From the NCBI RefSeq assembly GCF_008974265.1, contig NZ_BKZW01000001.1, positions 4,154,001 to 4,218,000 on the forward strand: a DNA stretch of 64,000 bases, given 5' to 3'. The notes under the pieces are model-generated. The model worked only from the letters and a program-made list of their open reading frames with translations. It had not been told where the DNA came from and did no database searches. This DNA is from Dictyobacter vulcani. Its GTDB lineage: Bacteria > Chloroflexota > Ktedonobacteria > Ktedonobacterales > Ktedonobacteraceae. Below are positions 36,472 through 46,238 of the stretch, piece after piece. The position numbers and the translations under genes were made by a program. Positions within the stretch are counted from its first letter, which is position 1, and each line of letters opens with the position of its first letter.

Positions 36472-38383
36472 TTACATTACATTTTCAGGAACCTGTATGG
36501 CTCCGGCTGCCGCTCCGCCTGTAAACTGGCTGTTGTACAGGTCGGCATAGAAGCCTTTCTGGGCCAGCAGCTCTTCATGTGTCCCTTTCTCGATGATACT
36601 GCCGTGATTCATCACCAGGATCAGATCCGCGTCGCGAATAGTTGAGAGCCGGTGCGCGATCACAAAGCTGGTACGACCCTTCATCAGCTCGCTCATAGCT
36701 TTCTGGATGTAGATCTCGGTACGCGTATCCACACTACTCGTGGCCTCATCCAGGATCAGGATCGAGGATTGGCCAGGATGGCGCGCGCGATCGTCAGGAG
36801 CTGTTTTTGTCCCTGCGAGATGTTGGTCGCCTCTTCATTCAGGATCGTGTTGTAGCTATCCGGTAGGGTCCTGATGAAGTGGTCAGCATGGGCAGCTTTT
36901 GAGGCCTGAATAACTTCTTCCTCAGTGGCACCTTCGCGCCCATAGGCAATATTGTCGCGGATTGTCCCATTGAAGAGCCAGGTATCCTGTAGCACCATGC
37001 CAAACATGTTGCGCAAGTTACCACGCTTCAGATCGGTGATGTCAACGCCGTCTACCAGGATGCGCCCACCATCGAGTTCGTAGAAACGCATCAAGAGATT
37101 GACCAGCGTGGTCTTACCAGCACCGGTTGGTCCAACCACAGCGATGGTCTGGCCAGGTTTGACATCGATATTCATGTTTTCCATCAGTGGCACATCAGGT
37201 TTATAGCCAAATTTGACATGATCAAACTGGACCGCTCCGTGGGGAGCCTCGATGACTTTGGCCTCAACGGCTTCAGGAATCTCCTCCTGCTCATCCAATA
37301 GTTCAAAGACGCGCTCGGCTGAGGCTACCGTGGATTGAATGATATTTGCGATATTTGCCAGCTGCGTGATCGGCATCGAGAACTGGCGTGAATACTGGAT
37401 AAACGCCTGGATATCACCGATCTGGATGGCGTTCTGGGTGACCAGAATACCACCGATGACGCTGACAAAGACATAGCCCAGGTTACCAATAAACATCATC
37501 AGCGGCATGATGGTGCCCGAGATAAATTGAGCCTTCCAGCCAGACTCATAGAGCTTCTCATTAAGTTTATCGAATTCATCGATCGAGCGACGCTCAAAAC
37601 CAAAGGCCTTGACGATCTTATGACCGGCATACATCTCTTCAACGTGTCCATTCAATTCGCCCAGCGCTCTCTGCTGTCCCACAAAGTATGTCTGTGAGCG
37701 TTTGGCCACCACGATGGTCACGACCAGACTCAAGGGAATGGTCAGCACTACTACCAGTGTGAGCAAGGGACTGATCGTCAGCATCATCACAATAACGCCA
37801 ATGATCGTTACCAGCGAGGTAATCAACTGCGTCAGGCTTTGCTGTAAGGTGCTGCTGATATTATCCATATCATTGACGGCGCGACTCAGGATTTCACCAT
37901 GGGTGCGTGAGTCAAAGAACTTTAATGGCAGGCGAGACAGTTTTTCTTCGACCTGTTTGCGCAGATCATAGACGGTCCGCTGGGCCACACTTGCCATGAT
38001 ATATTGCTGGATGTACGCAAAGACTGAACTGATGATATATAGAACTGCCAGGAACATCAAAATGTTCCAGATGGCATTAAAATCAACCCCGCCTCCTGGC
38101 ACGCCCTTAAATTTAGCTATCAGACCTTCGAACAGCTTGGTAGTTGCCTGACCAAGAATCTTGGGCTTACGATATTAAAGATGGTACTGATAATCGCTGC
38201 GATAAAGACGATTGCCAGCAGAAACTTATGCGGCATCAGATAGCCTGCGAGCCGTTTGATCGTACCTTTAAAATCTTTGGCTTTCTCAACCGGCATTCCC
38301 ATGCCCATACCCGGGCGTCCACCGGGTCCCATGCCCATGCCCCCGCCTGCTGGTGGACGTCGTACTCCACGTTCCTGGCTCAT
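36472..38383 (-). CDS. ABC exporter half-transporter, second of a pair (two frameshifts)
   Basis: A TMD-NBD half-transporter of about 637 residues, LmrA/MsbA-like. A Gly/Met-rich tail (residues 5-30, GGGMGMGPGGRPGMGMGM) precedes six membrane helices. The nucleotide-binding domain has Walker A VGPTGAGKTTLVNLL, a Q-loop GMVLQDTWLF, the signature NISQGQKQL and Walker B in ILILDEATSSVDTRT. The frame is broken near 38161 (one base of a T/A run missing; repair gives SPKILGQATTKLFEG) and near 36765 (repair gives ANPSILILDEATS). The ATG overlaps the stop of the partner gene (ATGA). It probably forms a heterodimer with that partner and exports lipids, peptides or drugs. Confidence 0.85.
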
Positions 38384-40107
38384 GCTATTTCCTCCATTGA
38401 AAGCTGTGAGGAGACGATTTCATAGTAAACCTTGCTGCTCTCCAACAGTTCACGGTGAGTGCCGATACCAACAATCTTTCCTTCATCCAGGACGATAATG
38501 CGATCGGCGTCCATCACGGTACTGACGCGCTGCGCCACGATCAGGACGGTTGATTTTCTCGTCTCATCTTTGAGTGCGGAGCGTAATCGGGCATCAGTCT
38601 TGAAGTCCAGGGCTGAGAAACTGTCATCAAAAATGTAGATCTCGGGCTGTCGTACCAGGGCGCGCGCAATCGAGAGACGCTGTTTCTGACCACCGGAGAC
38701 GTTGTTACCACCCTGGGCAATCGTGGAGTCGAAACCATCTTTCATCTCTGAGATAAATTCGGTTGCCTGTGCCACGAGCGCTGCATGTTCAACTTCTTCG
38801 ATGCTGGCGTCCTCTTTACCATAGCGAATGTTTTCAGCGATGTTACCGGTGAAGAGTACGGCCTTTTGTGGCACAAAACCAATTTTTGAGCGTAGCTCTT
38901 CCTGGGCCATTTCACGCACATCGATACCGTCTACCAGGATACTGCCCTCATCGATATCATAGAAGCGTGGGATTAAACCAACCAACGTCGATTTACCCGC
39001 ACCGGTTCCTCCAATAATGGCGGTGACTTCACCGGGATTGGCCTGGAAGGTGATGTCTTCAAGGGCTGGCTGTTCTGCGCCAGGATAGCTGAAGGTAACG
39101 TGTTTGAATTCCACATACCCTTTTTTCTGACCGCCGTGTTGCAGTTTTTTTGCATCCACGATCTCGGGCTCGATGTCCAGCACCTTGTTGATACGCTCGG
39201 CTGACGCTGAGGCACGGGGAAGCATGACAAACATCATCGAGACCATGATCAGCGAGAACATAATCTGCATGGCGTACTGGAGAAATGCGATCAGGGCACC
39301 AATTTTCATATCTCCATTGTTGATGCGGATACTACCAAACCAGACAATGGCGATCGTCGTAAAGTTTAGCAACAGCATCATCAACGGCATCAGAAACGCA
39401 ATCGTGCGGTTGACTTTGATCGCGGTATTGGTCAGGTCCTCATTGGCGTTATCAAAGCGTTGTTTTTCATGCGCAATACGGTCAAAGGAACGAATAACAC
39501 GTACGCCGGTCAGTCCCTCATCTAATACCAGGTTCAGCTTATCAATTTTGAGCTGCATAACCTTGAAGAGCGGGATAGCTTTGCCGGTAATAATGAGGAT
39601 AGAGATGATGATAATCGGAATCGCCGCCACAAAGACCCAGGAGAGCTGTACGTCCTGGGACAGCGCCATGATGATACCACCAATACAGGTCAGTGGTGCG
39701 CTGATCATCATGCGCAACATAATAATCAGGATCTGCTGTACCTGGGTTGTGTCATTGGTGGTGCGCGTAATTAAGGATGCGGTGCCAATCTGATCAAACT
39801 CGTGGAGCGAGAACTGCTCGACACGGTGAAAGATTTTGGCACGCACGATACGACCAAAGCCAACGGCGCTTTTTGATGAGAAGTAGCTGGCTATAACTGA
39901 ACAGCAGGTGCCGCCCACCGCGATCAGCAACATAAAGCCACCGACCCGTAAGATATAATTGGTATCTCCTTTGACAATGCCTGTATCCACGATATCAGCC
40001 ATCAGTGTTGGCAGATAAAGATCCGACAGAGACTGTAAAAGGACCAGAACCACGACTAGTGCCACATACCAGCGATATGGCTTTAAAAATCTGAATAACT
40101 TGATCAT
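38380..40107 (-). CDS. ABC exporter half-transporter, first of a pair
   Basis: A complete half-transporter of 575 residues: six transmembrane helices (about 15-300), then an NBD with Walker A IIGGTGAGKSTLVGLIP, Q-loop GFVPQKAVLF, signature NVSGGQKQRLSIARAL, and a Walker B that ends in IFDDSFSALD. The residue after the Walker B Asp is Asp rather than the usual catalytic Glu, so this NBD is probably degenerate, as in many heterodimeric exporters. The canonical site is then in the partner, which has LDEATSS. It overlaps the MarR stop upstream and the partner start downstream by 4 bases each. Confidence 0.9.
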   Translation of the reverse strand: MIKLFRFLKPYRWYVALVVVLVLLQSLSDLYLPTLMADIVDTGIVKGDTNYILRVGGFMLLIAVGGTCCSVIASYFSSKSAVGFGRIVRAKIFHRVEQFSLHEFDQIGTASLITRTTNDTTQVQQILIIMLRMMISAPLTCIGGIIMALSQDVQLSWVFVAAIPIIIISILIITGKAIPLFKVMQLKIDKLNLVLDEGLTGVRVIRSFDRIAHEKQRFDNANEDLTNTAIKVNRTIAFLMPLMMLLLNFTTIAIVWFGSIRINNGDMKIGALIAFLQYAMQIMFSLIMVSMMFVMLPRASASAERINKVLDIEPEIVDAKKLQHGGQKKGYVEFKHVTFSYPGAEQPALEDITFQANPGEVTAIIGGTGAGKSTLVGLIPRFYDIDEGSILVDGIDVREMAQEELRSKIGFVPQKAVLFTGNIAENIRYGKEDASIEEVEHAALVAQATEFISEMKDGFDSTIAQGGNNVSGGQKQRLSIARALVRQPEIYIFDDSFSALDFKTDARLRSALKDETRKSTVLIVAQRVSTVMDADRIIVLDEGKIVGIGTHRELLESSKVYYEIVSSQLSMEEIA

Positions 40108-40613
40108 GCTTCCTCGCTTCCGCTCCAGTATGTATGTTGTAGGGCGGCTTCTTTTCCGTTGAAGTATGTTGATACGCTGATTAAAAGTTCAGCAAGTTGT
40201 TGGCTTTGTTCTTCACCCAGATACTCGATCAATCCGTGGAGCGAAGCAAAAAAGGCCTCAGCCGCTTTTGTTGCGATGAGATCACCTTTCTCGGTCAACT
40301 TGATGCCAACGGTGCGCCGATCTGAAGGATCGCTATGGCGTTCCACCAATCCATCAGCCTCCAGCCGTTTCAACAGCTGTGTGACCATAGGCGAGGTGAC
40401 ATGTAAAAGCCTGCTGATCTCTGATACCTTCATTTCCTGGGTAGGAGGCGCGACATTTCTTTTAATACATAGTAATACTTTGATCTCACTTGGCTTACAG
40501 CCTTCAATCGACCTCTTATGCCACTCTGCTCGATCGAACTGCATAAAAGACCGCAGGAGCTGTCGCGCCGTTGCATTGTCCTGTACGTACAATTGCGCAC
40601 CTCCTTTTTGCAT
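40104..40613 (-). CDS. MarR-family regulator of the ABC exporter operon
   Basis: A winged-helix repressor of 169 residues. The DNA-binding domain reads KVSEISRLLHVTSPMVTQLL followed by the wing LVERHSDPSDRRTVGIKLT (about residues 62-108). It is the first gene of MarR-ABC-ABC with ATGA overlaps, so it most likely autoregulates and represses the exporter. The inverted repeat at 40628-40670, just upstream, is its likely operator. The ligand is unknown. Confidence 0.9.
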   Translation of the reverse strand: MQKGGAQLYVQDNATARQLLRSFMQFDRAEWHKRSIEGCKPSEIKVLLCIKRNVAPPTQEMKVSEISRLLHVTSPMVTQLLKRLEADGLVERHSDPSDRRTVGIKLTEKGDLIATKAAEAFFASLHGLIEYLGEEQSQQLAELLISVSTYFNGKEAALQHTYWSGSEEA

Positions 40614-40627
40614 AGGATGGCAAATAA

Positions 40628-40670
40628 TTTTGTAGATAATTAATTTGGTAACCTAATTATATCTACAAAA
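40628..40670. promoter_or_regulatory. Inverted repeat, candidate MarR operator
   Basis: TTTTGTAGAT (40628-40637) and ATCTACAAAA (40661-40670) are perfect complements around an AT-rich centre that also contains TAATTA-type pairing. It lies 15-57 bases upstream of the MarR start codon, where the promoter should be. Confidence 0.55.
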
Positions 40671-40744
40671 AATTATCCTGTCAATCACTCTTTTCACGCA
40701 TTGTCGCTTACGCTTTTTATCACCAGACATGGCCCAATGACTTT

Positions 40745-40936
40745 AAAGGATCAAGAAAAGCACACAGGTAGGTTCGACCCTTTGGGTCGATTGGTGCCTG
40801 CACGATATCCTCCTTTTCCCATGATCAAGCCTCTGTACGCCTTGCTACGTGTGATCCTGCGGCTGTGAAGGTATCGTGGGGGTAACCAATCGACCCAAAG
40901 GGTCGAACCTACGCTTTTTACATCTCTTGATCCTTT
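40745..40936. repeat. About 190-bp imperfect long inverted repeat element
   Basis: Outer 12-bp arms AAAGGATCAAGA (40745-40756, 40925-40936) and perfect 28-bp inner arms (40768-40795 against 40885-40912, each containing CGACCCTTTGGGTCG or its complement). Partial pairing continues further in. No open frame is inside. It looks like a MITE or a structured non-coding element and separates the MarR gene from the nitroreductase-like gene. Confidence 0.75.
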
Positions 40937-40984
40937 GAGATGATGTTGATTGAAAGCCATGCCACCATAAGGCTGCACAATAAA

Positions 40985-41035
40985 AGAAAGCCAGCAACAA
41001 CGATGTATACATTGCATCGTTGTTGCTGGCTTTCT
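40985..41035 (-). terminator. Terminator of the Ddn-like gene
   Basis: 21-bp perfect arms (AGAAAGCCAGCAACAACGATG at 40985-41005, complement at 41015-41035) with a 9-nt loop. On the minus strand it is followed by TTTTATTG. It lies 13 bases past the stop of the 41049-41468 gene. Confidence 0.85.
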
Positions 41036-41048
41036 CTGAGCTAGAGAA

Positions 41049-41468
41049 TTAACCCTGAATGCGCTCTAAAACAATCACTGGAATCTGGCGGGTGGTTTTC
41101 TGCTGATACTCACCAAATCCAGGTGCAATGCTGACCTGGCGTGCATAGAGGTTATTGCGCTCCTCGCCAGTGGCTTCGGTCGCCTTTACTTTGAGGGTTT
41201 CTGTGCCGACTTCAACGGTCGCCTCTGGATTAGCGATCAGGTTGTGATACCAATCAGGATTGGTTGGTGCACCTGCTTTGGATGCGAAGATGACCATGCG
41301 CTCACCGTCTGGCAGATAGACCAGGGGTGTTGTGCGTGGTTGACCACTTTTGGCGCCTGTGCTGGTTAGCAGCAGCATATAAGCGCCTTCAAATGGGCCT
41401 CCGACCTTGCCGCCATTGGCGCGAAATTCATTAATAATCTGCTGGTTCCAATCATTTGGGTTAGCCAT
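41049..41468 (-). CDS. Deazaflavin-dependent nitroreductase family protein (Ddn-like)
   Basis: A split-barrel protein of 139 residues in the F420-dependent nitroreductase/DUF385 family. Typical features are LLLTSTGAKSGQPRTTPLVY (about residues 32-51), IFASKAGAPTNPDWYHNLIA (70-89) and VEVGTETLKVKATEATG. AAGGAG is 8 bases ahead of the ATG. It is a single-gene unit closed by a strong hairpin. Binding of F420 fits a Chloroflexota host but is inferred. The physiological substrate may be a quinone or an unsaturated lipid. Confidence 0.88.
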   Translation of the reverse strand: MANPNDWNQQIINEFRANGGKVGGPFEGAYMLLLTSTGAKSGQPRTTPLVYLPDGERMVIFASKAGAPTNPDWYHNLIANPEATVEVGTETLKVKATEATGEERNNLYARQVSIAPGFGEYQQKTTRQIPVIVLERIQG

Positions 41469-41944
41469 ACAAAAAGCTCCTTCTTATAATCATTGTAATC
41501 TTCATTGTGTCGTCTGTGCTCGCTTGTCCGTCTATTCATTGCTTTGAAAGACCAACAATGCGGGAGGTACTCTACCTGTACAAGGCCAAATAATTGCAGC
41601 ACATCCCCCCGCTATTTCCATAAGGAACAACACCGAGCTTCAATAGTTTTATTCCCAAATCTTTTTTTATTTCGCTGTGTGAAATAGCTTGAAAGTGGTA
41701 AATAAATAATATTATGGCATAATAAATGTAGAAGATGGCAAGGCGCATGAGGATAAAGCCGCTGTGGTTGTGTTACAGCAGCTTCAGGGGAGATGGAGCG
41801 GGAGCAAATGTGTGTTGGCACGCATGGCGAGCGTACTGCTGCACTGGTGCAAATCCAACTGGCCTTATCGTTGTATCAGGTCTGGTCAGGCTGAATTGAG
41901 TACACCAGCTGCTTGTATATCCGCCATCAATACGCAAAAAAATC
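41469..41944. other. Intergenic region, at most one doubtful broken small ORF
   Basis: No solid gene. On the plus strand, a frame opening near an ATG at 41726 reads VEDGKAHEDKAAVVVLQQLQ and, if one G is added to GGGG near 41788, continues EMEREQMCVGTHGERTAALV to a stop at 41892. The character is that of a small helical protein, but it has no ribosome binding site and needs two repairs. Confidence 0.3.
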
Positions 41945-42181
41945 TTAGAGAGTAGCTGCAATAAGATGTTCTTTCTTGTGTTGCTGTTCAACTTTTTGGG
42001 TTTCAACAGTGTTGTTCGCAGGTGTCTCGTTCATCTGATGAGCATATCTATATGCATCATGGCGTATGCTGAACGACTGGATCACACGGTCGTTGGGGCC
42101 TGGTCCTTTTTGGGCAGAGATGCGTTCACGAATAATAAAGGTTTGCTCTGAAAGCGGCTGAACATAGTAGCGGTTTTTCAT
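41945..42181 (-). CDS. Small hypothetical protein, 78 residues
   Basis: No function assigned. The product starts MKNRYYVQPLSEQTFIIRER, then has a basic, polar middle (SIRHDAYRYAHQMNE) and a charged tail. There is no membrane segment or signal peptide. The start is well supported: GGAGGTACTTCG directly precedes the ATG. The pattern of a YY-x-QPLSEQTFIIRER strand followed by a helix suggests a compact alpha/beta domain, but no family can be named. Confidence 0.6.
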   Translation of the reverse strand: MKNRYYVQPLSEQTFIIRERISAQKGPGPNDRVIQSFSIRHDAYRYAHQMNETPANNTVETQKVEQQHKKEHLIAATL

Positions 42182-42495
42182 CGAAGTACCTCCAATCTTT
42201 TCCCTGATACAGGGTATACTGGTTTACATATGCATATTGCTGCTGCTCATAAACTTTAAATTATTTGAACTCAAGCTTATGGGGATTTCTAGCGCGTGCA
42301 AATATAGCATATGTAAGAACGAATAGAAAGTCTTCTGAGTATACGCTACTTCCAGTGGGAACACAATGCTTTCAGTATTTTGCCCTATAATACGTTTAGT
42401 GGATTGGTACTTAACGCCAGGATTTTTTTAATATGGTAGTTAAATATTTGTGTTTCCAGCGTTGATAAAAGGGAAGATAATGTGCTGGAAAGTAG
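42182..42495. other. Promoter-containing intergenic region upstream of the FHA-ABC gene
   Basis: About 310 bases without a gene. CCCTATAATACG near 42385 contains a perfect TATAAT, a likely -10 for the FHA-ABC gene. A matching -35 was not clear. Confidence 0.4.
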
Positions 42496-45400
42496 ATGAG
42501 TGTGCTTTCTGGCCAATATGTTGCGCGAGGAGTTCTACTCTTGGGAATAGTACAGAAGCCTTTTGCTGAGGCGGCAGTGCGTTTTTTAGATGGTCCACTG
42601 GCTGAAAAAGTTATTTTTCTTGACAAGCCGATCATCTCGCTTGGCCGTGATGCACAGAATGATATTGTTGTCTCGGACCCTCGTGTTTCGAGGCACCATG
42701 CCGTCTTCGTTGGTTTGGTAATACGTGGATTGTTGAAAATATCTCTCAAAATAATCAGATTGCCCTTGATGAGCAGCGGATACAACAGGGGGCGCTTCAC
42801 CATAATAGTGTGGTAAAACTGAATCCAACTATCAGTTTTGTCTTTTTCTTGCGTCAACCAGATGTCCAGACTCCGGCGCCTGGACCCCTTACTCCTAATC
42901 CTCCTGTTTTCCAGACACCAGCACCTGCTCCACCCCCCCCCTTTTCTCCTCCTGGACAAGCGGTACCCCAACATATCAGGACTGAACGGCTGAGTAACAT
43001 GTTGCCGCCTGGATCTCCTGAGGGGACGCAACTGGCGCATTTGCAGGCCAACAAGATGCCTTCTTTGCTGGTGAGTAACAATACAAATAGTGATCGTCAG
43101 ATCTATGCTCTCAATCAGAAGGTGATAAATATCGGGCGTACGCCCGATAATGAGATTGTCATTAACTCGCCCATTATCTCTGGTAACCATGCACAGATTG
43201 TGCAGGAGGAGGACAAGCTATTTCTGATTCACCCTCATCCTCGCCGTGGTCGCACGCTAAATGGTTTGTGGTATCAGGGACAACATATCCTTGGCAATGA
43301 GCCGTTCCGCCGACAATTACAGGCCGGGGATATTTTCCGTATCGGGGATGAGCATGGGGCGCTGGTAACCCTGACCTATGACGCGGGTACGGAGGCCCCT
43401 GTAGAACAATGGCCTCAAATGCCGCCGATTATTTTGCAGGAGGGACAACTCACGATTGGGCGCACTCCTGATAATATGGTTGTCCTTAACCATCCTCAGG
43501 TTTCGGCGCATCATGCTATCGTGGAAAAGGTTGCTGGCGGGTACCGTTTGCTCGACAATAATAGTACCAATCATGTCTATATCAATGGCGAGCCCGTCAG
43601 TACCCAGTTGTTGCGTACCGGTGATGAGATCCGCATTGGTCCCTACCGCTTAACATACACCGGGACCGAGTTACGGCAGTACGATGAGAGTAACCATATT
43701 CGGATTGAGGCGTTTCACCTGAAAAAGAGTGGTACCAATAATATTGTCCTGCTCAATGATATCTCGCTGGTTATCCCTCCCCGTAAGTTTGTGGCCCTGG
43801 TGGGTGGTTCGGGGGCTGGAAAATCAACCTTGATGGATGCCTTGAATGGTTTACGGCCGGCCCAGGATGGTGTGGTGCTGTATAACGATGTCGATTACTA
43901 TAGCAATCTGGCGGCCTTTAACACACAGCTTGGTTATGTGCCGCAGGATGATATTGTGCATCGCGATCTCACCGTTGAGCGCGCGCTCTACTACGCGGCC
44001 AAATTGCGGCTACCGGGTGACTTTACTAAAGAACAGATCTCCTGGCGTATCGATGAGGTGCTCGAAGACGTAGAAATGACCGAGCGGCGTAGTTTGCTGG
44101 TCAGCAAGCTTTCAGGAGGACAGCGTAAACGCGTCTCAATCGCGCTCGAACTGCTGGCTAATCCCGGTGTCTTTTTTCTTGACGAGCCCACTTCTGGACT
44201 GGATCCCGGTCTGGATCGTAAAATGATGACGCTCTTGCGCCGGCTGGCTGACCGGGGTCGCACCATCGTACTGGTTACCCATGCGACCAATAATATCAAT
44301 ACGTGTGATTACGTCTGTTTTCTGGCCCAGGGTGGTCGCCTGGCGTACTTTGGTCCACCTAATGAGGCCAAGGATTTCTTTCAGAAATCCGATTTTAGTG
44401 AAATCTATAGTGCGTTAGAACCAACGAAGGATCAGCCAGATATTCCACAGCAGGCGGAGGAGCGCTTCCGTAACTCTCCGGATTATTTGCGCTATGTGGC
44501 AACTCCCTGAGCGAAAGTCAGGCGCAAAAGAAACTGGCGGAGAGCACGGGTACGCATACCAAAAAAGTACATCCACACGTCAAGTCTGGTAGCGGGTGGA
44601 CACAATTTATCTTGCTCTCATCACGTTATCTGGAACTGCTCAAAAATGACGTTGGCAACCTGCTCATTCTGCTCTTACAGGCTCCAGTCATTGCGATCAT
44701 GCTGGTATTGATGGTGCGCTTCGAGGTCGGTGCTGGAGTTTTTGATGCCAACAAACTGACACAGTGTCGCACCCAGATCCTGACCAATGCTGGTCCATTA
44801 GCATTGCCGCAGGCCAAACAGGTAGAATTGATCGACTGCCAGAAGGTGATGGACTTTCTGCATACAGATGCTGCCGCGCAGAGCTTTGTCCAGCAAAAAG
44901 GTAGTGTCGCCCAGGCACTGCAGCCCTTTTTGATTCAGGGACCAGGCGCGGACGCGCAAAAAGTCTTGTTCATTATGGCCTTTGCTACTGTTCTCTTTGG
45001 CTGTATCAACGGTGCGCGCGAGATCGTCAAGGAAGCCGCAATCTATCGACGTGAGCGTACTGTGAACCTGGGTATTCTGCCGTATATGTTCTCGAAAGTT
45101 GTTGTGCTGGGTCTGCTCTGTCTTTTCCAGAGTGCGATCCTGACCCTGGTTGTGCAGATTGGTGAACCGCTGCGTCAGGGTATCTTTCTTCCACCAATGC
45201 TGGAGACCTATATCACGCTCAGTCTGACCTCGCTGGGTGGTCTGATGATCGGCTTAACCATTTCGGCGATTGCGCCCAATAATGATCGTGCGATCAGTCT
45301 TGTGCCGATTATTCTGCTACCGCAAGTGATCTTTTCGGGAGCCATTATTCCGCTCAAGGATTGGGTGACACAAATCATGTCGATGGTCTTTCCCACTCGC

Positions 45401-45626
45401 TGGGCCATGGCGGCCCTGGGATCCTCCATCGGCCTGCATGCTGACACCACCGGGGCGATAAACTCTTTGGCGATGATTATACCTATCATGGCACGCTCTT
45501 CTCCATCTACAGTCACGCCGAGGCCATGCAACGCTTGCTCGTCTCCTGGGCGGCTCTGGAGGCATTGTGGTTGTCCTGATGATTGTCATTGGCATCTTCC
45601 TTAAACGTAAGGACGCCCGCTCTTAA
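42496..45626 (+). CDS. Triple-FHA ABC transporter, ABCG-type with ABC-2 membrane domain (four frameshifts)
   Basis: A fusion of three phosphothreonine-binding FHA domains, an ATPase and a membrane domain, about 1,043 residues. FHA1 has ISLGRDAQNDIVVSDPRVSR, FHA2 INIGRTPDNEIVINSPIISG and FHA3 LTIGRTPDNMVVLNHPQVSA. A Pro-rich linker lies between FHA1 and FHA2. The ATPase has Walker A VGGSGAGKSTLMDALNG, signature KLSGGQRKRVSIALELL and Walker B VFFLDEPTSGLD. The membrane part has about six helices and ends IGIFLKRKDARS. Frames break near 42709, 44505-44507 (CCC), 45452-45455 (GGGG) and 45548-45550 (GGG). One added base each time rejoins the protein. The ATG at 42496 or a TTG at 42541, 8 bases after GAGGAG, may be the start. 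The FHA domains should read kinase output. Confidence 0.8.
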
Positions 45627-45645
45627 ATACTGCCTGGTAGAGTAA

Positions 45646-45684
45646 TGAGAAAGTGCCTGGACGAGCAATCCAGGCACTTTCTCA
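45646..45684. terminator. Bidirectional terminator after the FHA-ABC gene
   Basis: 15-bp perfect arms TGAGAAAGTGCCTGG (45646-45660) and CCAGGCACTTTCTCA (45670-45684), 9-nt loop, between convergent genes. Confidence 0.8.
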
Positions 45685-45714
45685 TCTACACATGAGCGTG
45701 AAATTTAACGTCTG

Positions 45715-46030
45715 CGGTTTTGTCTACGCGATTGTTTGGCCATCTTAATTTTGGTCTTTTTATTTGCTGCTGCACGAGGATTTTTGACGGGTGTCGGATT
45801 TTCCGCAACTTCGTCATCCTGGTGGGTATGAGTATGTTCATGGCATAGGGAAGGTTATGAGAATGGATACTGGCGGTTGACGTTTTTTTTGTCACTCTGG
45901 CTGAAGTGTTTTCATCCTCTTGCCCGGCCTTTGCATTTTCCTCTGTAGCTCCTGCGACTTCAGGTTGTTTATCATCACCATTTTCTGGCTGTACTGGCGT
46001 TGTCGCTTTGCTGGTATCTGTACTTTTCAT
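45715..46030 (-). CDS. Small disordered protein with His-rich patch and basic tail (probable frameshift)
   Basis: No family recognised. The ATG at 46030 has GAGGAG 8 bases upstream. The first 50 residues are acidic and polar (MKSTDTSKATTPVQPENGDD, then EENAKAGQEDENTSARVTKK). As sequenced the frame runs on to 45686 with atypical residues. One added base near 45840 (CCCTATGCCATG on the coding strand) gives instead HEHTHTHQDDEVAENPTPVK and a basic C-terminus KQSRRQNRRR with a stop at 45715. The whole product, about 105 residues, would be intrinsically disordered. The His/Asp patch could bind metal. It sits between the FHA-ABC and TIR genes. Confidence 0.5.
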
Positions 46031-46163
46031 AAAAATGACTCCTCTTTGACTGATGTGTACTCTCATCTCATTATAATGGATGAATCAGCCTGGAAGGCAA
46101 TGATACCATAGCTGTGGACAAGAATATAGTATCGGGGAAGGGAGAGGGTTGGAGAAGGTGGAT

Positions 46164-46199
46164 CAGCGCAGGCTATTCCTGGTTGGTAGACCTGCGCTG
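46164..46199. terminator. Hairpin downstream of the TIR gene
   Basis: CAGCGCAGG (46164-46172) and CCTGCGCTG (46191-46199) pair over an 18-nt loop, 40 bases past the stop of the minus-strand TIR gene. No strong U-run. Confidence 0.5.
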
Positions 46200-46238
46200 G
46201 TGCTCATGAGCAGACATTGTACTGCCAGAAGACAGTAA

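Noticed and set aside
36472..36732. Separate small ATPase fragment after the ABC gene
   Set aside because: It is the last part of the same nucleotide-binding domain, separated by a single missing base near 36765.
42411..43190. Long minus-strand frame opposite the FHA-ABC gene
   Set aside because: It is the shadow of a well-supported FHA frame; it has no ribosome site and no recognisable motif.
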